From JBFLYN01 sp040756655 (GTDB lineage Bacteria > Bacillota > Sulfobacillia > UBA8153), in the NCBI GenBank assembly GCA_040756655.1, contig JBFLYN010000007.1, positions 36,469-100,468 of the forward strand: a stretch of 64,000 bases of DNA, in the 5' to 3' direction. The notes under the pieces are model-generated. The model was not told the DNA's origin and ran no database searches. It saw nothing but the letters and a program-made list of their open reading frames with translations. Positions 26,787-33,815 of the stretch are shown in pieces; positions within the stretch are counted from its first letter, which is position 1, and every line of letters starts with the position of its first letter. The position numbers and the translations under genes are program-made.

Positions 26787-27761
26787 TCAAACGTGAAACT
26801 CCACCACATCCCCGTCCTCCACCACGTAGTCGCGCTGGACCATCTGGCCCTCGAAGGTCTGGCGGCCCCATACGCGCGCGTACTTCAGGTCCCGGGCGAT
26901 GTCCTTGTGCACGGCAGCTGCTGCCTCAATAATGGTGGTGCCCGCCCGGACCACAAAAGGAGCGCTGAGGTCCGGCTTTTTCCCGGGGACCTTGGTGTAC
27001 ATGCGGATCTTACCCAGCAACCCGAAGATCTCCCGCCTCAGGTCGTCGAGGTTTTCGCCGGTACGGGCGGACACGCGCAACATGGAAAGACCGGGGTCTA
27101 AGACCTCCCTTAGAAGCTCCAGGTGCTCAGCAGCGTGAGGCGCATCACACTTGTTGGCAACCACCAGCGCCCGCTTCTGGTTGGCGGCTGCAGGCGGGCC
27201 TGCTACGGGTTCCAGCTTGCCGCCTTTGAGCAACTCCATGGTCTCTTCGGTCTGGGTCAACAGGTCATCGTCGGCCAGGTCCAGGACGATGAGAATGGCG
27301 TCGGCGGCCCGGACCACGCCCAGCAACCAGGGGGGCATGAACTCCTTGGATACCGGCGGGAAGTCCACCACCTGCACCTGGACGTTCTCGTACCGCACCA
27401 TGCCGGGCTGGGGCGTGCGGGTGGTGAACGGGTAGTCGGCCACTTCCGGCTCGGCGCCGCTCAAGGCAGCCAGCAGCGCCGACTTGCCGCTGTTGGGGGG
27501 CCCAACCAGGGCAACCTGGCCGGAGCCTTCACGCTCCACATAGTACACCGGGCGACGCTTGGGTCCTTTGGCCTGGCGCTGGGTTTCGGCCTTGAGCTTG
27601 GCGATGCGCTTTTTGATGTCGGCCTGCATCTTCTCGGTGCCCTTGTGCTTGGGAATGGTGGAGAGCATCTCCTGGAGAGCCTCTAGCTTGTCCTCGAGGG
27701 TCTCCGCCTCCCTGAACTTGAGTTCGGCGGCCCGGTAGTCGGGCGTGAGGTTGGCCGGCAA
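26787..27761 (-). CDS. TGS-domain GTPase (DRG/Obg-related), copy 2
   Basis: A 324-residue paralogue of the GTPase at 18413-19318: N-terminal helical part with KFREAETLEDKLEALQEML, P-loop GPPNSGKS (87-94), canonical G4 NKCD, G5 VSARTG and a C-terminal TGS domain (VVRAGTTIIEAAAAVHKDIA, then RDYVVEDGDVVEF). G3 reads DFPP (133-136), Pro replacing the usual Gly. TTG at 27761 has GGGAGGAA upstream, and a promoter is placed just before; the frame is open further upstream but without similarity. Single-gene transcript, divergent from an acyl-CoA dehydrogenase gene. Probably a ribosome- or RNA-linked GTPase. Confidence 0.88.
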   Translation of the reverse strand: MPANLTPDYRAAELKFREAETLEDKLEALQEMLSTIPKHKGTEKMQADIKKRIAKLKAETQRQAKGPKRRPVYYVEREGSGQVALVGPPNSGKSALLAALSGAEPEVADYPFTTRTPQPGMVRYENVQVQVVDFPPVSKEFMPPWLLGVVRAADAILIVLDLADDDLLTQTEETMELLKGGKLEPVAGPPAAANQKRALVVANKCDAPHAAEHLELLREVLDPGLSMLRVSARTGENLDDLRREIFGLLGKIRMYTKVPGKKPDLSAPFVVRAGTTIIEAAAAVHKDIARDLKYARVWGRQTFEGQMVQRDYVVEDGDVVEFHV

Positions 27762-27792
27762 CGTGGTTCCTCCCTGGCGTGGCGACTCAGGT

Positions 27793-27821
27793 AATATAGT
27801 ACCACACCGGGGCCCCGTAAA
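27793..27821 (-). promoter_or_regulatory. SigA-type promoter of the second TGS GTPase
   Basis: Minus strand: TTTACG (27816-27821), a 17-base spacer, TATATT (27793-27798). The -35 box overlaps one arm of the hairpin at 27819-27847. Confidence 0.6.
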
Positions 27822-27849
27822 CCTGCCTCCACCCAGGGGGCAGGTTTTT
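27819..27849 (+). terminator. Terminator-like hairpin in the divergent intergenic region
   Basis: AAACCTGCC (27819-27827) pairs with GGCAGGTTT (27839-27847), followed by TT on the plus strand. It stands about 60 bases before the start of the plus-strand acyl-CoA dehydrogenase, where no upstream plus-strand gene ends, so it may be an attenuator in its leader or a barrier between the two divergent units. Confidence 0.5.
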
Positions 27850-27907
27850 CGGCGCCGGCGTGGAATTAACCTAGGCATAAGAGCACCAACAGTTGGGAGG
27901 CGGGGCA

Positions 27908-29116
27908 GTGATCGGCTTTGCGCTGGAAGAAGAGCACCTAATGGTTGAGAAGCTGGCGCGCGACTGGGCCGGACAGAAGATCGCGCCCAGGATCCAAGAA
28001 CTAGACCGGGCGGCGCATTTCGACCGGAGCGTGCTGGCAGACATGGCCGAACTCGGGCTTTTGGGCCTGTGCATACCGGAAAAGTATGGCGGGGCCGGGA
28101 TGGACTACATCTCCCTGGGACTGGCATGCGAGGAACTGGAATACGTGGACACCTTCCTCAGGGTGATCCTGTCGGTGCACGTGGGACTCAACTGCATGAC
28201 CCTGACGGCCTGGGCCAACGAGGACCAGAAACGGCGCTACCTACTCCCGCAGGCCAGGGGCGAGAAGATCGCCACCTACGCCTTGACCGAACCCAACGCC
28301 GGTTCCGACGCCGTGGGGATCCAGACCACCGCCCGCCTAGACGGCAGCACTTACGTTCTCAACGGCGAGAAGATGTGGATCTCCCTGGCAGACGTGGCAG
28401 ATAACTTCATAACTTTCGCCTGGACCGACCAGGAAAAGCGCAGGCGGCGCGACCATTCGGGGATCACCGGTTTCATCCTGGAAAGAGGCATGCCCGGTCT
28501 TGAGACCGGCACCATCCACGGCAAGCTGGGCATCCGGGCAGGCAACACCGGCTTTCTATCTTTCACCGACGTGCGCGTCCCGCTCAGCAACGTCCTGGGC
28601 GAACCCGGTGAGGGGTTCAAGATCGCCATGTTCGCCCTGGAGCAGGGCCGCTACACGGTGGCGGCTGGCGCTACCGGCTTGGTCCGGGCCTGCCTGGACG
28701 CCTCGGTCAAGTATGCCCGGGAGCGGCAAACCTTCGGCGTGCCCATCGGCCAGCACCAGCTGGTCAAGGAGATGATCGCCGACATGGCCAAAAACTACGA
28801 AGTAGCCAGGCTGCTCTACCTGAGGGCGGGCTGGATGAAGAACCAGGGCCTGCGCAACACCAGGGAAACCGCCCTGGCCAAGTGGTACGCCTGCGATGCT
28901 TCGGAGAAGGCGGCGGCCGACGCTGTGGAGGTCCACGGTGCCTACGGCTACTCAGACGAGTACCCGGTGGAGCGGTTCTACCGTAACTGCAAGGCCGCGG
29001 TGATCTACGAGGGCAGTCGGGAGATCCAGAAGCTGATCGCCGCCGACTATGCCCTGGGGTACCGGACCGATCGCCCGGTGCGCGCCGCCCTCCCCACCTA
29101 CCCTTTCGAAGAATGA
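27908..29116 (+). CDS. Acyl-CoA dehydrogenase, copy 2
   Basis: FAD-dependent acyl-CoA dehydrogenase of 402 residues with the family blocks YALTEPNAGSDA, GEKMWISLADVADNFI and GIRAGNTGFLSF, and C-terminal AYGYSDEYPVERFYRNCKA. The catalytic Glu is Glu368 in YEGSREI. It is about as different from copy 1 as separate substrate classes usually are, and ends with a distinct LPTYPFEE tail seen in some aromatic or dicarboxylic acyl-CoA dehydrogenases. GTG at 27908 has GGGAGG seven bases upstream. Single gene, followed by a terminator. Confidence 0.92.
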   Translation: MIGFALEEEHLMVEKLARDWAGQKIAPRIQELDRAAHFDRSVLADMAELGLLGLCIPEKYGGAGMDYISLGLACEELEYVDTFLRVILSVHVGLNCMTLTAWANEDQKRRYLLPQARGEKIATYALTEPNAGSDAVGIQTTARLDGSTYVLNGEKMWISLADVADNFITFAWTDQEKRRRRDHSGITGFILERGMPGLETGTIHGKLGIRAGNTGFLSFTDVRVPLSNVLGEPGEGFKIAMFALEQGRYTVAAGATGLVRACLDASVKYARERQTFGVPIGQHQLVKEMIADMAKNYEVARLLYLRAGWMKNQGLRNTRETALAKWYACDASEKAAADAVEVHGAYGYSDEYPVERFYRNCKAAVIYEGSREIQKLIAADYALGYRTDRPVRAALPTYPFEE

Positions 29117-29123
29117 CCGGCCA

Positions 29124-29149
29124 GGGGAGGGGCCACCCGGCCCCTCCCC
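29124..29149. terminator. Terminator between convergent genes
   Basis: Perfect 11-base-pair stem GGGGAGGGGCC/GGCCCCTCCCC with a four-base loop, then GGTTGTTTG on the plus strand. It lies eight bases past the acyl-CoA dehydrogenase stop and 30 bases before the end of the UPF0280 gene, so it can serve both. Confidence 0.75.
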
Positions 29150-29178
29150 GGTTGTTTGCGTTCCACGCAAAACCGCCT

Positions 29179-29925
29179 TTAGGAAGGAACCACTCGTAGC
29201 TCCCCCCAGGCCCCCAGGTGGTCGCCCTGGATGACCAGGGCACCCGTAAGCCCGGGCACGGTGCGGGCCCAGGCCAGCGCCCCGGGGATATCCCCGGGGT
29301 CTTGTACCCGGTTGCCCAACGCCGTGGCGGCAGCATCCGCCAACGCCCCATCGGGGGCCACGGCCACGGCGGCGTCGGCGCGCCCAAAGCTCAGAGACGG
29401 GCCCACCGTGCCCGAGGAAGTGCAGACAGAAAGAGGCCGGGTGCTGGCGTCGACTTCAACGGCCACGGCCAGGGACAAGGGCGACTGGCCGGCGAACAGG
29501 GCCACCTTCACCGGGCGCCGGCCGGACAAGAAGATGTCGCCGCCGTTTTCCACCAGCACGTCCTCTACCTCTTCCAGCAACCTGCGGCCTACCATCTCAG
29601 CCATGGCCCCGGCCACCGCGGCCATGGGACCCACCTGCACCACCGCCCCGGCCTCAGCCATGGTCCTGGCCATGGCCGGTGCCCCCATCTCCAAGGGGTA
29701 GGGTTCCAGGGCCGTGAGAAAGGCCCGGTCCCGGCGACACCAGGCCACCAGCTCCCGGTGCTGTTGCTGCACTACTTCGAGGGCCAGCCCCACCAGGGCC
29801 GGCCGCCAGCTGGCCCGGTCCACCAGCACCAGTAGGTCCGTCTGCCGGTATTCCACCCGGAACCTGTGCATACCCTCCGGGCACGCCAGGTCGCGGTAGA
29901 AGCGGTCGTGGTACGGGACGATCAC
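29179..29925 (-). CDS. UPF0280 (COG2122) protein of homocysteine synthesis
   Basis: A 248-residue UPF0280 protein, related to the FMN-transfer protein ApbE. Visible blocks are GPMAAVAGAMAEMVGRRLLE and DVLVENGGDIFL near the middle and SSGTVGPSLSFGRADAAV in the second half. In methanogens COG2122 proteins occur with COG1900 and NIL/ferredoxin proteins in making homocysteine from aspartate semialdehyde and sulfide. GTG at 29925 overlaps the stop of the ferredoxin gene by one base (TAGTG), with GAGGTGA upstream. Last gene of the S-box operon. Confidence 0.85.
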   Translation of the reverse strand: MIVPYHDRFYRDLACPEGMHRFRVEYRQTDLLVLVDRASWRPALVGLALEVVQQQHRELVAWCRRDRAFLTALEPYPLEMGAPAMARTMAEAGAVVQVGPMAAVAGAMAEMVGRRLLEEVEDVLVENGGDIFLSGRRPVKVALFAGQSPLSLAVAVEVDASTRPLSVCTSSGTVGPSLSFGRADAAVAVAPDGALADAAATALGNRVQDPGDIPGALAWARTVPGLTGALVIQGDHLGAWGELRVVPS

Positions 29926-30326
29926 TAGAAGGTCACCTCGATGGCGCGCAGCGGGCAGGCCCCCACGCATAGTTCACAGGCCACGCAGCGGCCCGGGTCG
30001 AACGCCAGCCGGTACCCGGTATCCAGCTGCAAGGCTCCCGTCACGCACACGGCCGTGCAGGCCCCGCAGTCTATGCAGGAGTCCGCGTCGATGAGTACCT
30101 GCTTGGCCAAGGGAGTGACCTCCACACCTTCGGATGCGGCAAATTCCAGCGCGGCGGCCAGCTCGGTGTCCGGAGCTTCGATTTCCAAAAGCAACGTGCC
30201 CTCTTCCCCGGGGTTTACCCGGGCCCGCAGGATGTTCACACGGACACCGTAGTCGCGGATCAGGTGGTAGGTGATGGGCTGCTCTACCCGGTCGGCGGGA
30301 AACCGCAAGACCACCCTGGTTCTCAT
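29925..30326 (-). CDS. NIL-domain / 2[4Fe-4S] ferredoxin protein
   Basis: A 133-residue protein with an N-terminal NIL domain (about 1-75, ITYHLIRDYGVRVNILRA) and two [4Fe-4S] cluster motifs, CIDCGACTAVC and CVACELCVGAC. This fusion is the partner of COG1900 proteins in archaeal homocysteine synthesis, where it probably delivers electrons or sulfur chemistry. ATG at 30326 overlaps the COG1900 stop by four bases (ATGA). In-frame codons upstream lie inside the previous gene. Confidence 0.92.
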   Translation of the reverse strand: MRTRVVLRFPADRVEQPITYHLIRDYGVRVNILRARVNPGEEGTLLLEIEAPDTELAAALEFAASEGVEVTPLAKQVLIDADSCIDCGACTAVCVTGALQLDTGYRLAFDPGRCVACELCVGACPLRAIEVTF

Positions 30327-31480
30327 GCCTGCACCTCCCTGAGGGGCTTGACCCCGGGGTTGACGGGCAGAGATTGGACCGGGGCCTGCAAGGTGAACCT
30401 CCGCTCCAGGATCCATGCTTTCAGTACTGAGGCAATCTCCCGGGCCCGGGCATAGCTGGAAAGCGGGGCGGTCCTCACCTGCTTCCCACCTACCTGCACC
30501 AGGCCGGAACGCAGCTGCGCATAGCTTAGCCGACCCAGCACCGGACGGCTCCGCCCGGGGCAGGCGTAGTCGATGACATTGGAATAAATATCGTCATCCG
30601 TTACTGAACAGGACCACGCCAAATCCTCGTCCAAGATGGGAATGGGGATGCCCACGCCCACGTACAGAGAAGGACCGTAGTTCTGGAAGGTGCAGGCCCG
30701 CAAGAAGCGAGTATTCATGGCCTTGAGATCGCCGATGAGGGCCAGCGTCCCCGCCGGTCCCAGGGGCACCAGGTTCTCGCCCCGGGCCTGGCCCGGGTTG
30801 TGCTGGGTACCTTCCCAGGCCACGTAACCGGGCGCCCCTCCCAGGAAAACCCGGGTACCTATGCCGATGGTCCTGAGCTGGGGATCGTTAAGGAGCGGGC
30901 TGAGCTGCCCGGCGCTGCAGTAGGTGATGTTGCCCAGCCGGGGCAGGAGGGTGCCCATGTAGGTATGGAGGGTCCGCCCGGAGGTGTTGGCGGCTACGGC
31001 GTAGTTTTGGTAGGCATTGCGGGGGTTGAACAGGTACGCCTGGTTGAGGGTATCCAGGCTGACCCGGGTGGTGATCTCCCGGCGCGGGTAGCAGTCAGTG
31101 CCGTAGGCCTGAGCCTTGAGCTCAACTTCCTTGCCGGCCACCAGGTCCTCGATGACGTGAGCCCCACCGTATTCCAGCCCCTTATCCTCTGAGGGCTCTG
31201 TGGCCCCGATGTACGCATCCACGGCGGCCACCCCGGCGTAGGCCGGCACCCGGTTGAGCCAGACCCGGCTCATCTTGATGGGCGGGTCGCTGTGCCCGAA
31301 GTTCAGGAAGGCCCCGGACGAACACATAGGTCCAAAGGTGCCCGTGGTAACCACATCCACATCTCGGGCCACCCGGGCGGGCCCCTGCTCCTTCACCATG
31401 GGGATGATCTCTTCTGCCGTCACCACCACGGCCTGGCCGCTCTTGATCTTTTCATTGATCTCATCCAGCGTTTTGGGCAT
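30323..31480 (-). CDS. COG1900 (DUF39) homocysteine biosynthesis protein
   Basis: A 385-residue DUF39 protein. Family blocks include TTGTFGPMCSSGAFLNFGHS with a conserved cysteine (near residue 53), IGATEPSEDKGLEYGGAHVI, RREITTR, CSAGQLSPLLNDP with another cysteine, and a GIGIPIPILDE-type region (VGVGIPIPILDEDLAWSCSV). In Methanosarcina the COG1900 protein, with a NIL/ferredoxin partner, is needed to make homocysteine from aspartate semialdehyde and sulfide. Here it sits in the same order with that partner and a UPF0280 gene. ATG at 31480 has GGAGAGGAGAG upstream and overlaps the aspartokinase end by 20 bases. Confidence 0.92.
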   Translation of the reverse strand: MPKTLDEINEKIKSGQAVVVTAEEIIPMVKEQGPARVARDVDVVTTGTFGPMCSSGAFLNFGHSDPPIKMSRVWLNRVPAYAGVAAVDAYIGATEPSEDKGLEYGGAHVIEDLVAGKEVELKAQAYGTDCYPRREITTRVSLDTLNQAYLFNPRNAYQNYAVAANTSGRTLHTYMGTLLPRLGNITYCSAGQLSPLLNDPQLRTIGIGTRVFLGGAPGYVAWEGTQHNPGQARGENLVPLGPAGTLALIGDLKAMNTRFLRACTFQNYGPSLYVGVGIPIPILDEDLAWSCSVTDDDIYSNVIDYACPGRSRPVLGRLSYAQLRSGLVQVGGKQVRTAPLSSYARAREIASVLKAWILERRFTLQAPVQSLPVNPGVKPLREVQA

Positions 31481-32204
31481 GTTCTCTCTCCTCTCCCCGG
31501 ATCCACGTGCCGGGGCCTTCTCCCTCCAGGGGGCGGACCCATAAGGGAAGTCCGGCCCGGCCCGCCCGTTCCACGGCGTCCGGGTGAATCACTCTCGCCC
31601 CGTTGCTGGCCAGCCGGAAGGCGCTCTGGTAGCTCAGGCGCGATAACACCCGGCCTTCCGGGTTCAACACTCCCGGGACGTCCTTGAAAAGCTCAACGTG
31701 ACGGGCGCCCAGGGCCACGCCCAGGGCTACGGCGGTGATATCGCTGCCGCCCCGGCCCAGGGTGGTGACATGGCCTTCTGGTGAACGACCCTGGAACCCC
31801 GCCACCACCGGTACTACGCCCCGGTCGAGTAAGCGCTCCAGCCCACGAGTGTCCACCGCCAGGATGCGGGCTTCACCATGGCGCTCGTCAGTGCATATCC
31901 CCGCCTCCCAGCCGGCCAGGGGCTGGGAGCGGATCCCGGCTGCCTCCAACCATGAGCTGAACACCACCGCGGCGATGATCTCGCCACATGCCAGCAACAT
32001 GTCCGAGTTCCGGCCCGGGTCGGGCCGGTCCAACAGGCCCAGCAGGGTATCGGTGGCGTAAGGATCGCCTTTCCGGCCCATGGCCGACACCACCACCACC
32101 GGGCTGTCCTGGCCCAGGTTATCCACTACCCTCTCCACGCAGCGCTCCCGGTTGCCCCGGGGTCCCAGGCACGTGCCTCCCAGTTTCCGGATGACCACCG
32201 CCAT
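31461..32204 (-). CDS. Aspartokinase, minimal form without ACT domains
   Basis: Phosphorylates aspartate, the first step to aspartate semialdehyde. 247 residues: KLGGT near the N-terminus, the LACGEIIAA block, GRGGSDITAVALG and LFKDVPGVLNPE. The protein ends after the kinase domain, so the ACT domains that give feedback by lysine or threonine are absent. ATG at 32204 has GGGGAGGTGG upstream, directly after the riboswitch terminator. As first gene of the S-box operon it should supply aspartate semialdehyde (through asd elsewhere) to the COG1900 step. Control would be by the SAM riboswitch rather than by allostery. Confidence 0.92.
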   Translation of the reverse strand: MAVVIRKLGGTCLGPRGNRERCVERVVDNLGQDSPVVVVSAMGRKGDPYATDTLLGLLDRPDPGRNSDMLLACGEIIAAVVFSSWLEAAGIRSQPLAGWEAGICTDERHGEARILAVDTRGLERLLDRGVVPVVAGFQGRSPEGHVTTLGRGGSDITAVALGVALGARHVELFKDVPGVLNPEGRVLSRLSYQSAFRLASNGARVIHPDAVERAGRAGLPLWVRPLEGEGPGTWIRGEEREHAQNAG

Positions 32205-32220
32205 TCCGCCCACCTCCCCG

Positions 32221-32252
32221 AAAACCAAAACGCCTCTCCGAGAGAAGAGGCG
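32221..32252 (-). terminator. Intrinsic terminator of the SAM riboswitch
   Basis: On the minus strand CGCCTCT pairs with AGAGGCG (32246-32252 with 32231-32237), followed by TTTTGGTTTT. It lies between the aptamer and the ribosome site of the aspartokinase gene, as expected of a transcriptional off-switch. Confidence 0.9.
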
Positions 32253-32258
32253 CACCAG

Positions 32259-32364
32259 TTCTCATCTCTCAGAACCTAAGTTCTGCAGGAATTGGCACCG
32301 CTGCGGTCGCACCGCCGGTTGCCGGGTTTCATCGGGCCAGTCCCTCCACCACTCTGGATAAGAA
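32259..32364 (-). ncRNA. SAM-I (S-box) riboswitch aptamer
   Basis: Minus strand. P1 is an eight-base-pair helix (UUCUUAUC 32357-32364 with GAUGAGAA 32259-32266, one G-U pair). Inside lie the S-box landmarks in order: CAGAGUGGUGGAGGGACUGG, GAUGAAACCCGGCAACC, GGUGCCAAUUCC and AGAGAUGAGA. Binding of S-adenosylmethionine stabilises P1 and leaves the downstream terminator free, switching off the aspartokinase-COG1900-NIL/Fd-UPF0280 operon. The fit of both sequence and structure makes this a firm call, and it marks the operon as part of methionine biosynthesis. Confidence 0.97.
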
Positions 32365-32387
32365 TCCTGCGTATTTAATTATGGTCG

Positions 32388-32416
32388 ATTCTAGCAGGTT
32401 GGCCTGGGTTTGTCAA
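32388..32416 (-). promoter_or_regulatory. SigA-type promoter of the S-box operon
   Basis: Minus strand: perfect TTGACA (32411-32416), 17-base spacer, TAGAAT (32388-32393). The transcript would start near 32381, about 17 bases before the riboswitch P1 helix. Confidence 0.9.
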
Positions 32417-32468
32417 CACCCAGCGGCCGGTCGCCGGGCAAAAAGGCCAATCTTGCCTCGCATCAACG

Positions 32469-32903
32469 TCAGACCATCATCGCCAGGGGTATGGCTACCG
32501 ATGCAAACCCGATGAATACTACCACCGCGATAAAAATGTTGTACCGGATGTTGTAGTTGGCAAGCAAGGACATATCGTAGTATCCGTCCACGCCCTTGTC
32601 CTTGTACATCTTTATGAGGCCCTGGAGCAGTTTGGTCCTGGTCTGCTTACCCCTGCTGAGGCCCAGGATGACGGCACCGTTGACTATGACGGCAAGGGCG
32701 AACAGCACGCTGATGATGAACAAGTCGGACCCGCTCTTGTACTCTTTCTGGGCAAATCCCGAGTTTATGGCCAAGGTAAGGAAGTTGAGGAAAATGGCGG
32801 TGATGATGAAGACAATATCGGTTTTGGTATTCTGCTGTAATTCCTCGATAATGTGTTCGTGAACGCGCTGGATCATGCGGCTCACCTCCTCCTCGGTCTT
32901 CAT
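32469..32903 (-). CDS. Small membrane protein of unknown function
   Basis: A 144-residue protein with a charged N-terminal helix (about 1-28, KTEEEVSRMIQRVHEHIIEE) and three probable transmembrane helices: about 30-50, 64-84 and 120-142. I do not recognise a family. ATG at 32903 has GGAGGAG eight bases upstream. Its codons are visibly richer in A and T than the neighbouring genes, which suggests transfer or relaxed codon use. It lies just upstream of the S-box promoter; a weak four-base-pair hairpin with a T-run after its stop may end its transcript. Confidence 0.75.
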   Translation of the reverse strand: MKTEEEVSRMIQRVHEHIIEELQQNTKTDIVFIITAIFLNFLTLAINSGFAQKEYKSGSDLFIISVLFALAVIVNGAVILGLSRGKQTRTKLLQGLIKMYKDKGVDGYYDMSLLANYNIRYNIFIAVVVFIGFASVAIPLAMMV

Positions 32904-33013
32904 AAGTACTTCTCCTCCTGCATGACTATTCCTTCTCACCCCCAATTCTTGAAACACAACGGGGCCGCCACCCGGCCGGCCCGGCACCGTCCCTGATGAA
33001 CTCTTTGGGCATA

Positions 33014-33038
33014 CCATGTCGTGGTTTAAATGACATGG
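33014..33038 (+). promoter_or_regulatory. Inverted repeat in front of the LysM gene
   Basis: CCATGTC (33014-33020) and GACATGG (33032-33038), 11-base A/T-rich spacer containing TTTAAAT. The repeat ends one base before the probable ribosome site (AAAGGG, 33039-33044), so it could be an operator or an RNA hairpin near the ribosome site. Confidence 0.4.
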
Positions 33039-33053
33039 AAAGGGTGTGAGCAC

Positions 33054-33383
33054 TTGAGCATCCCGGAAGCCACCGGAGCAGCGCTCCCGCCTCCCGTGGG
33101 AGTGCAGCCGCCTCCGCCGCCGCTTACGTGCTCCGGATTCTACTACACAGTGCGGGCCGGCGACAGCCTGTTTCTCATCGGGCGCAGGTACGGGTGTAGT
33201 GTCAGCCAGATGATGGCCGCCAACCCCCAGATCCACGACCCCAACGTGATCTACGTGGGGCAGGTCATCTGTGTCCCCCGGTGCGTGGCCCTTCCACCGG
33301 CCGAACCGGCCCCGCAGCCCGGCATGGTTGAGATCATCATCCGCGTACCTTGCCCCTGCATGCCTCAACGGGATACTACGTGA
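33054..33383 (+). CDS. LysM-domain protein (reading frame interrupted)
   Basis: Begins with a proline-rich stretch and then a LysM domain (about residues 28-77: FYYTVRAGDSLFLIGRRYG, then ANPQIHDPN and VGQVICVP), a fold that binds peptidoglycan or chitin-like glycans; in Bacillota such proteins often belong to the spore coat. No signal peptide. TTG at 33054 has AAAGGG nine bases upstream; an ATG at 33030 lies inside the inverted repeat. As written the frame stops at 33383 in an odd CPCMPQRDTT tail, but two one-base insertions would extend the protein to 33519 (next entry). Confidence 0.75.
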   Translation: MSIPEATGAALPPPVGVQPPPPPLTCSGFYYTVRAGDSLFLIGRRYGCSVSQMMAANPQIHDPNVIYVGQVICVPRCVALPPAEPAPQPGMVEIIIRVPCPCMPQRDTT

Positions 33384-33519
33384 TGGTCACCAGTCCCGTC
33401 GGGAAGAAACCACCTCCACCCAGGTCACCATGGCCGGTGATGGTGACCTCTCCTTTGCCCATTGGCTTCCCACCGGGCACACCAGCATGCTTTACGTTCG
33501 CGTGCAGGGTTTCCAGTGA
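33350..33519 (+). pseudogene. Out-of-frame C-terminal domain of the LysM protein
   Basis: After VEIIIRVP in the LysM gene the sense continues in the next frame as LPLHASTGYYVMVTSPVG (33350 on), and then in the third frame as EETTSTQVTMAGDGDLSF and AHWLPTGHTSMLYVRVQGF to a stop at 33519. Each step needs one extra base: a T in the TT at 33350-33351 and a G in the GGG at 33401-33403. The joined product would be about 155 residues with a beta-rich C-terminal domain. The clean continuation suggests homopolymer errors or very recent mutation. Confidence 0.6.
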
Positions 33520-33815
33520 GGCACAAGGCTGGTGTCCGGCCCGGTATACCCCGGGGCCCGGTTGAAGCCGGCGGCTCTTGTGGACCTGGCCTGGTCCCTC
33601 CCGGTGGGCACGTCCCAGGGTCACCTCTCTTCCCGTCCTACCAGGCTACTACTGTCGTCGGGCCCGCCCAGGCATGTGGCCGGGCACCTGCCCCCTCCAC
33701 GCCAGCACCCGGGCGCACAACGCTCGCCCGGACGGGTGCGCCGGAGAACTAATGCCGGCACCGTTCGGGGTAGACTAGGTCTGGTCAGAACCATGCGCAG
33801 CCGGGGGGCCTGGAC
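33520..33815. other. Intergenic region without recognised gene
   Basis: About 296 bases before the glutamate dehydrogenase gene. No conserved frame or RNA element seen. TAGACT at about 33771-33776 could be a -10 box, but I find no matching -35. Confidence 0.4.
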
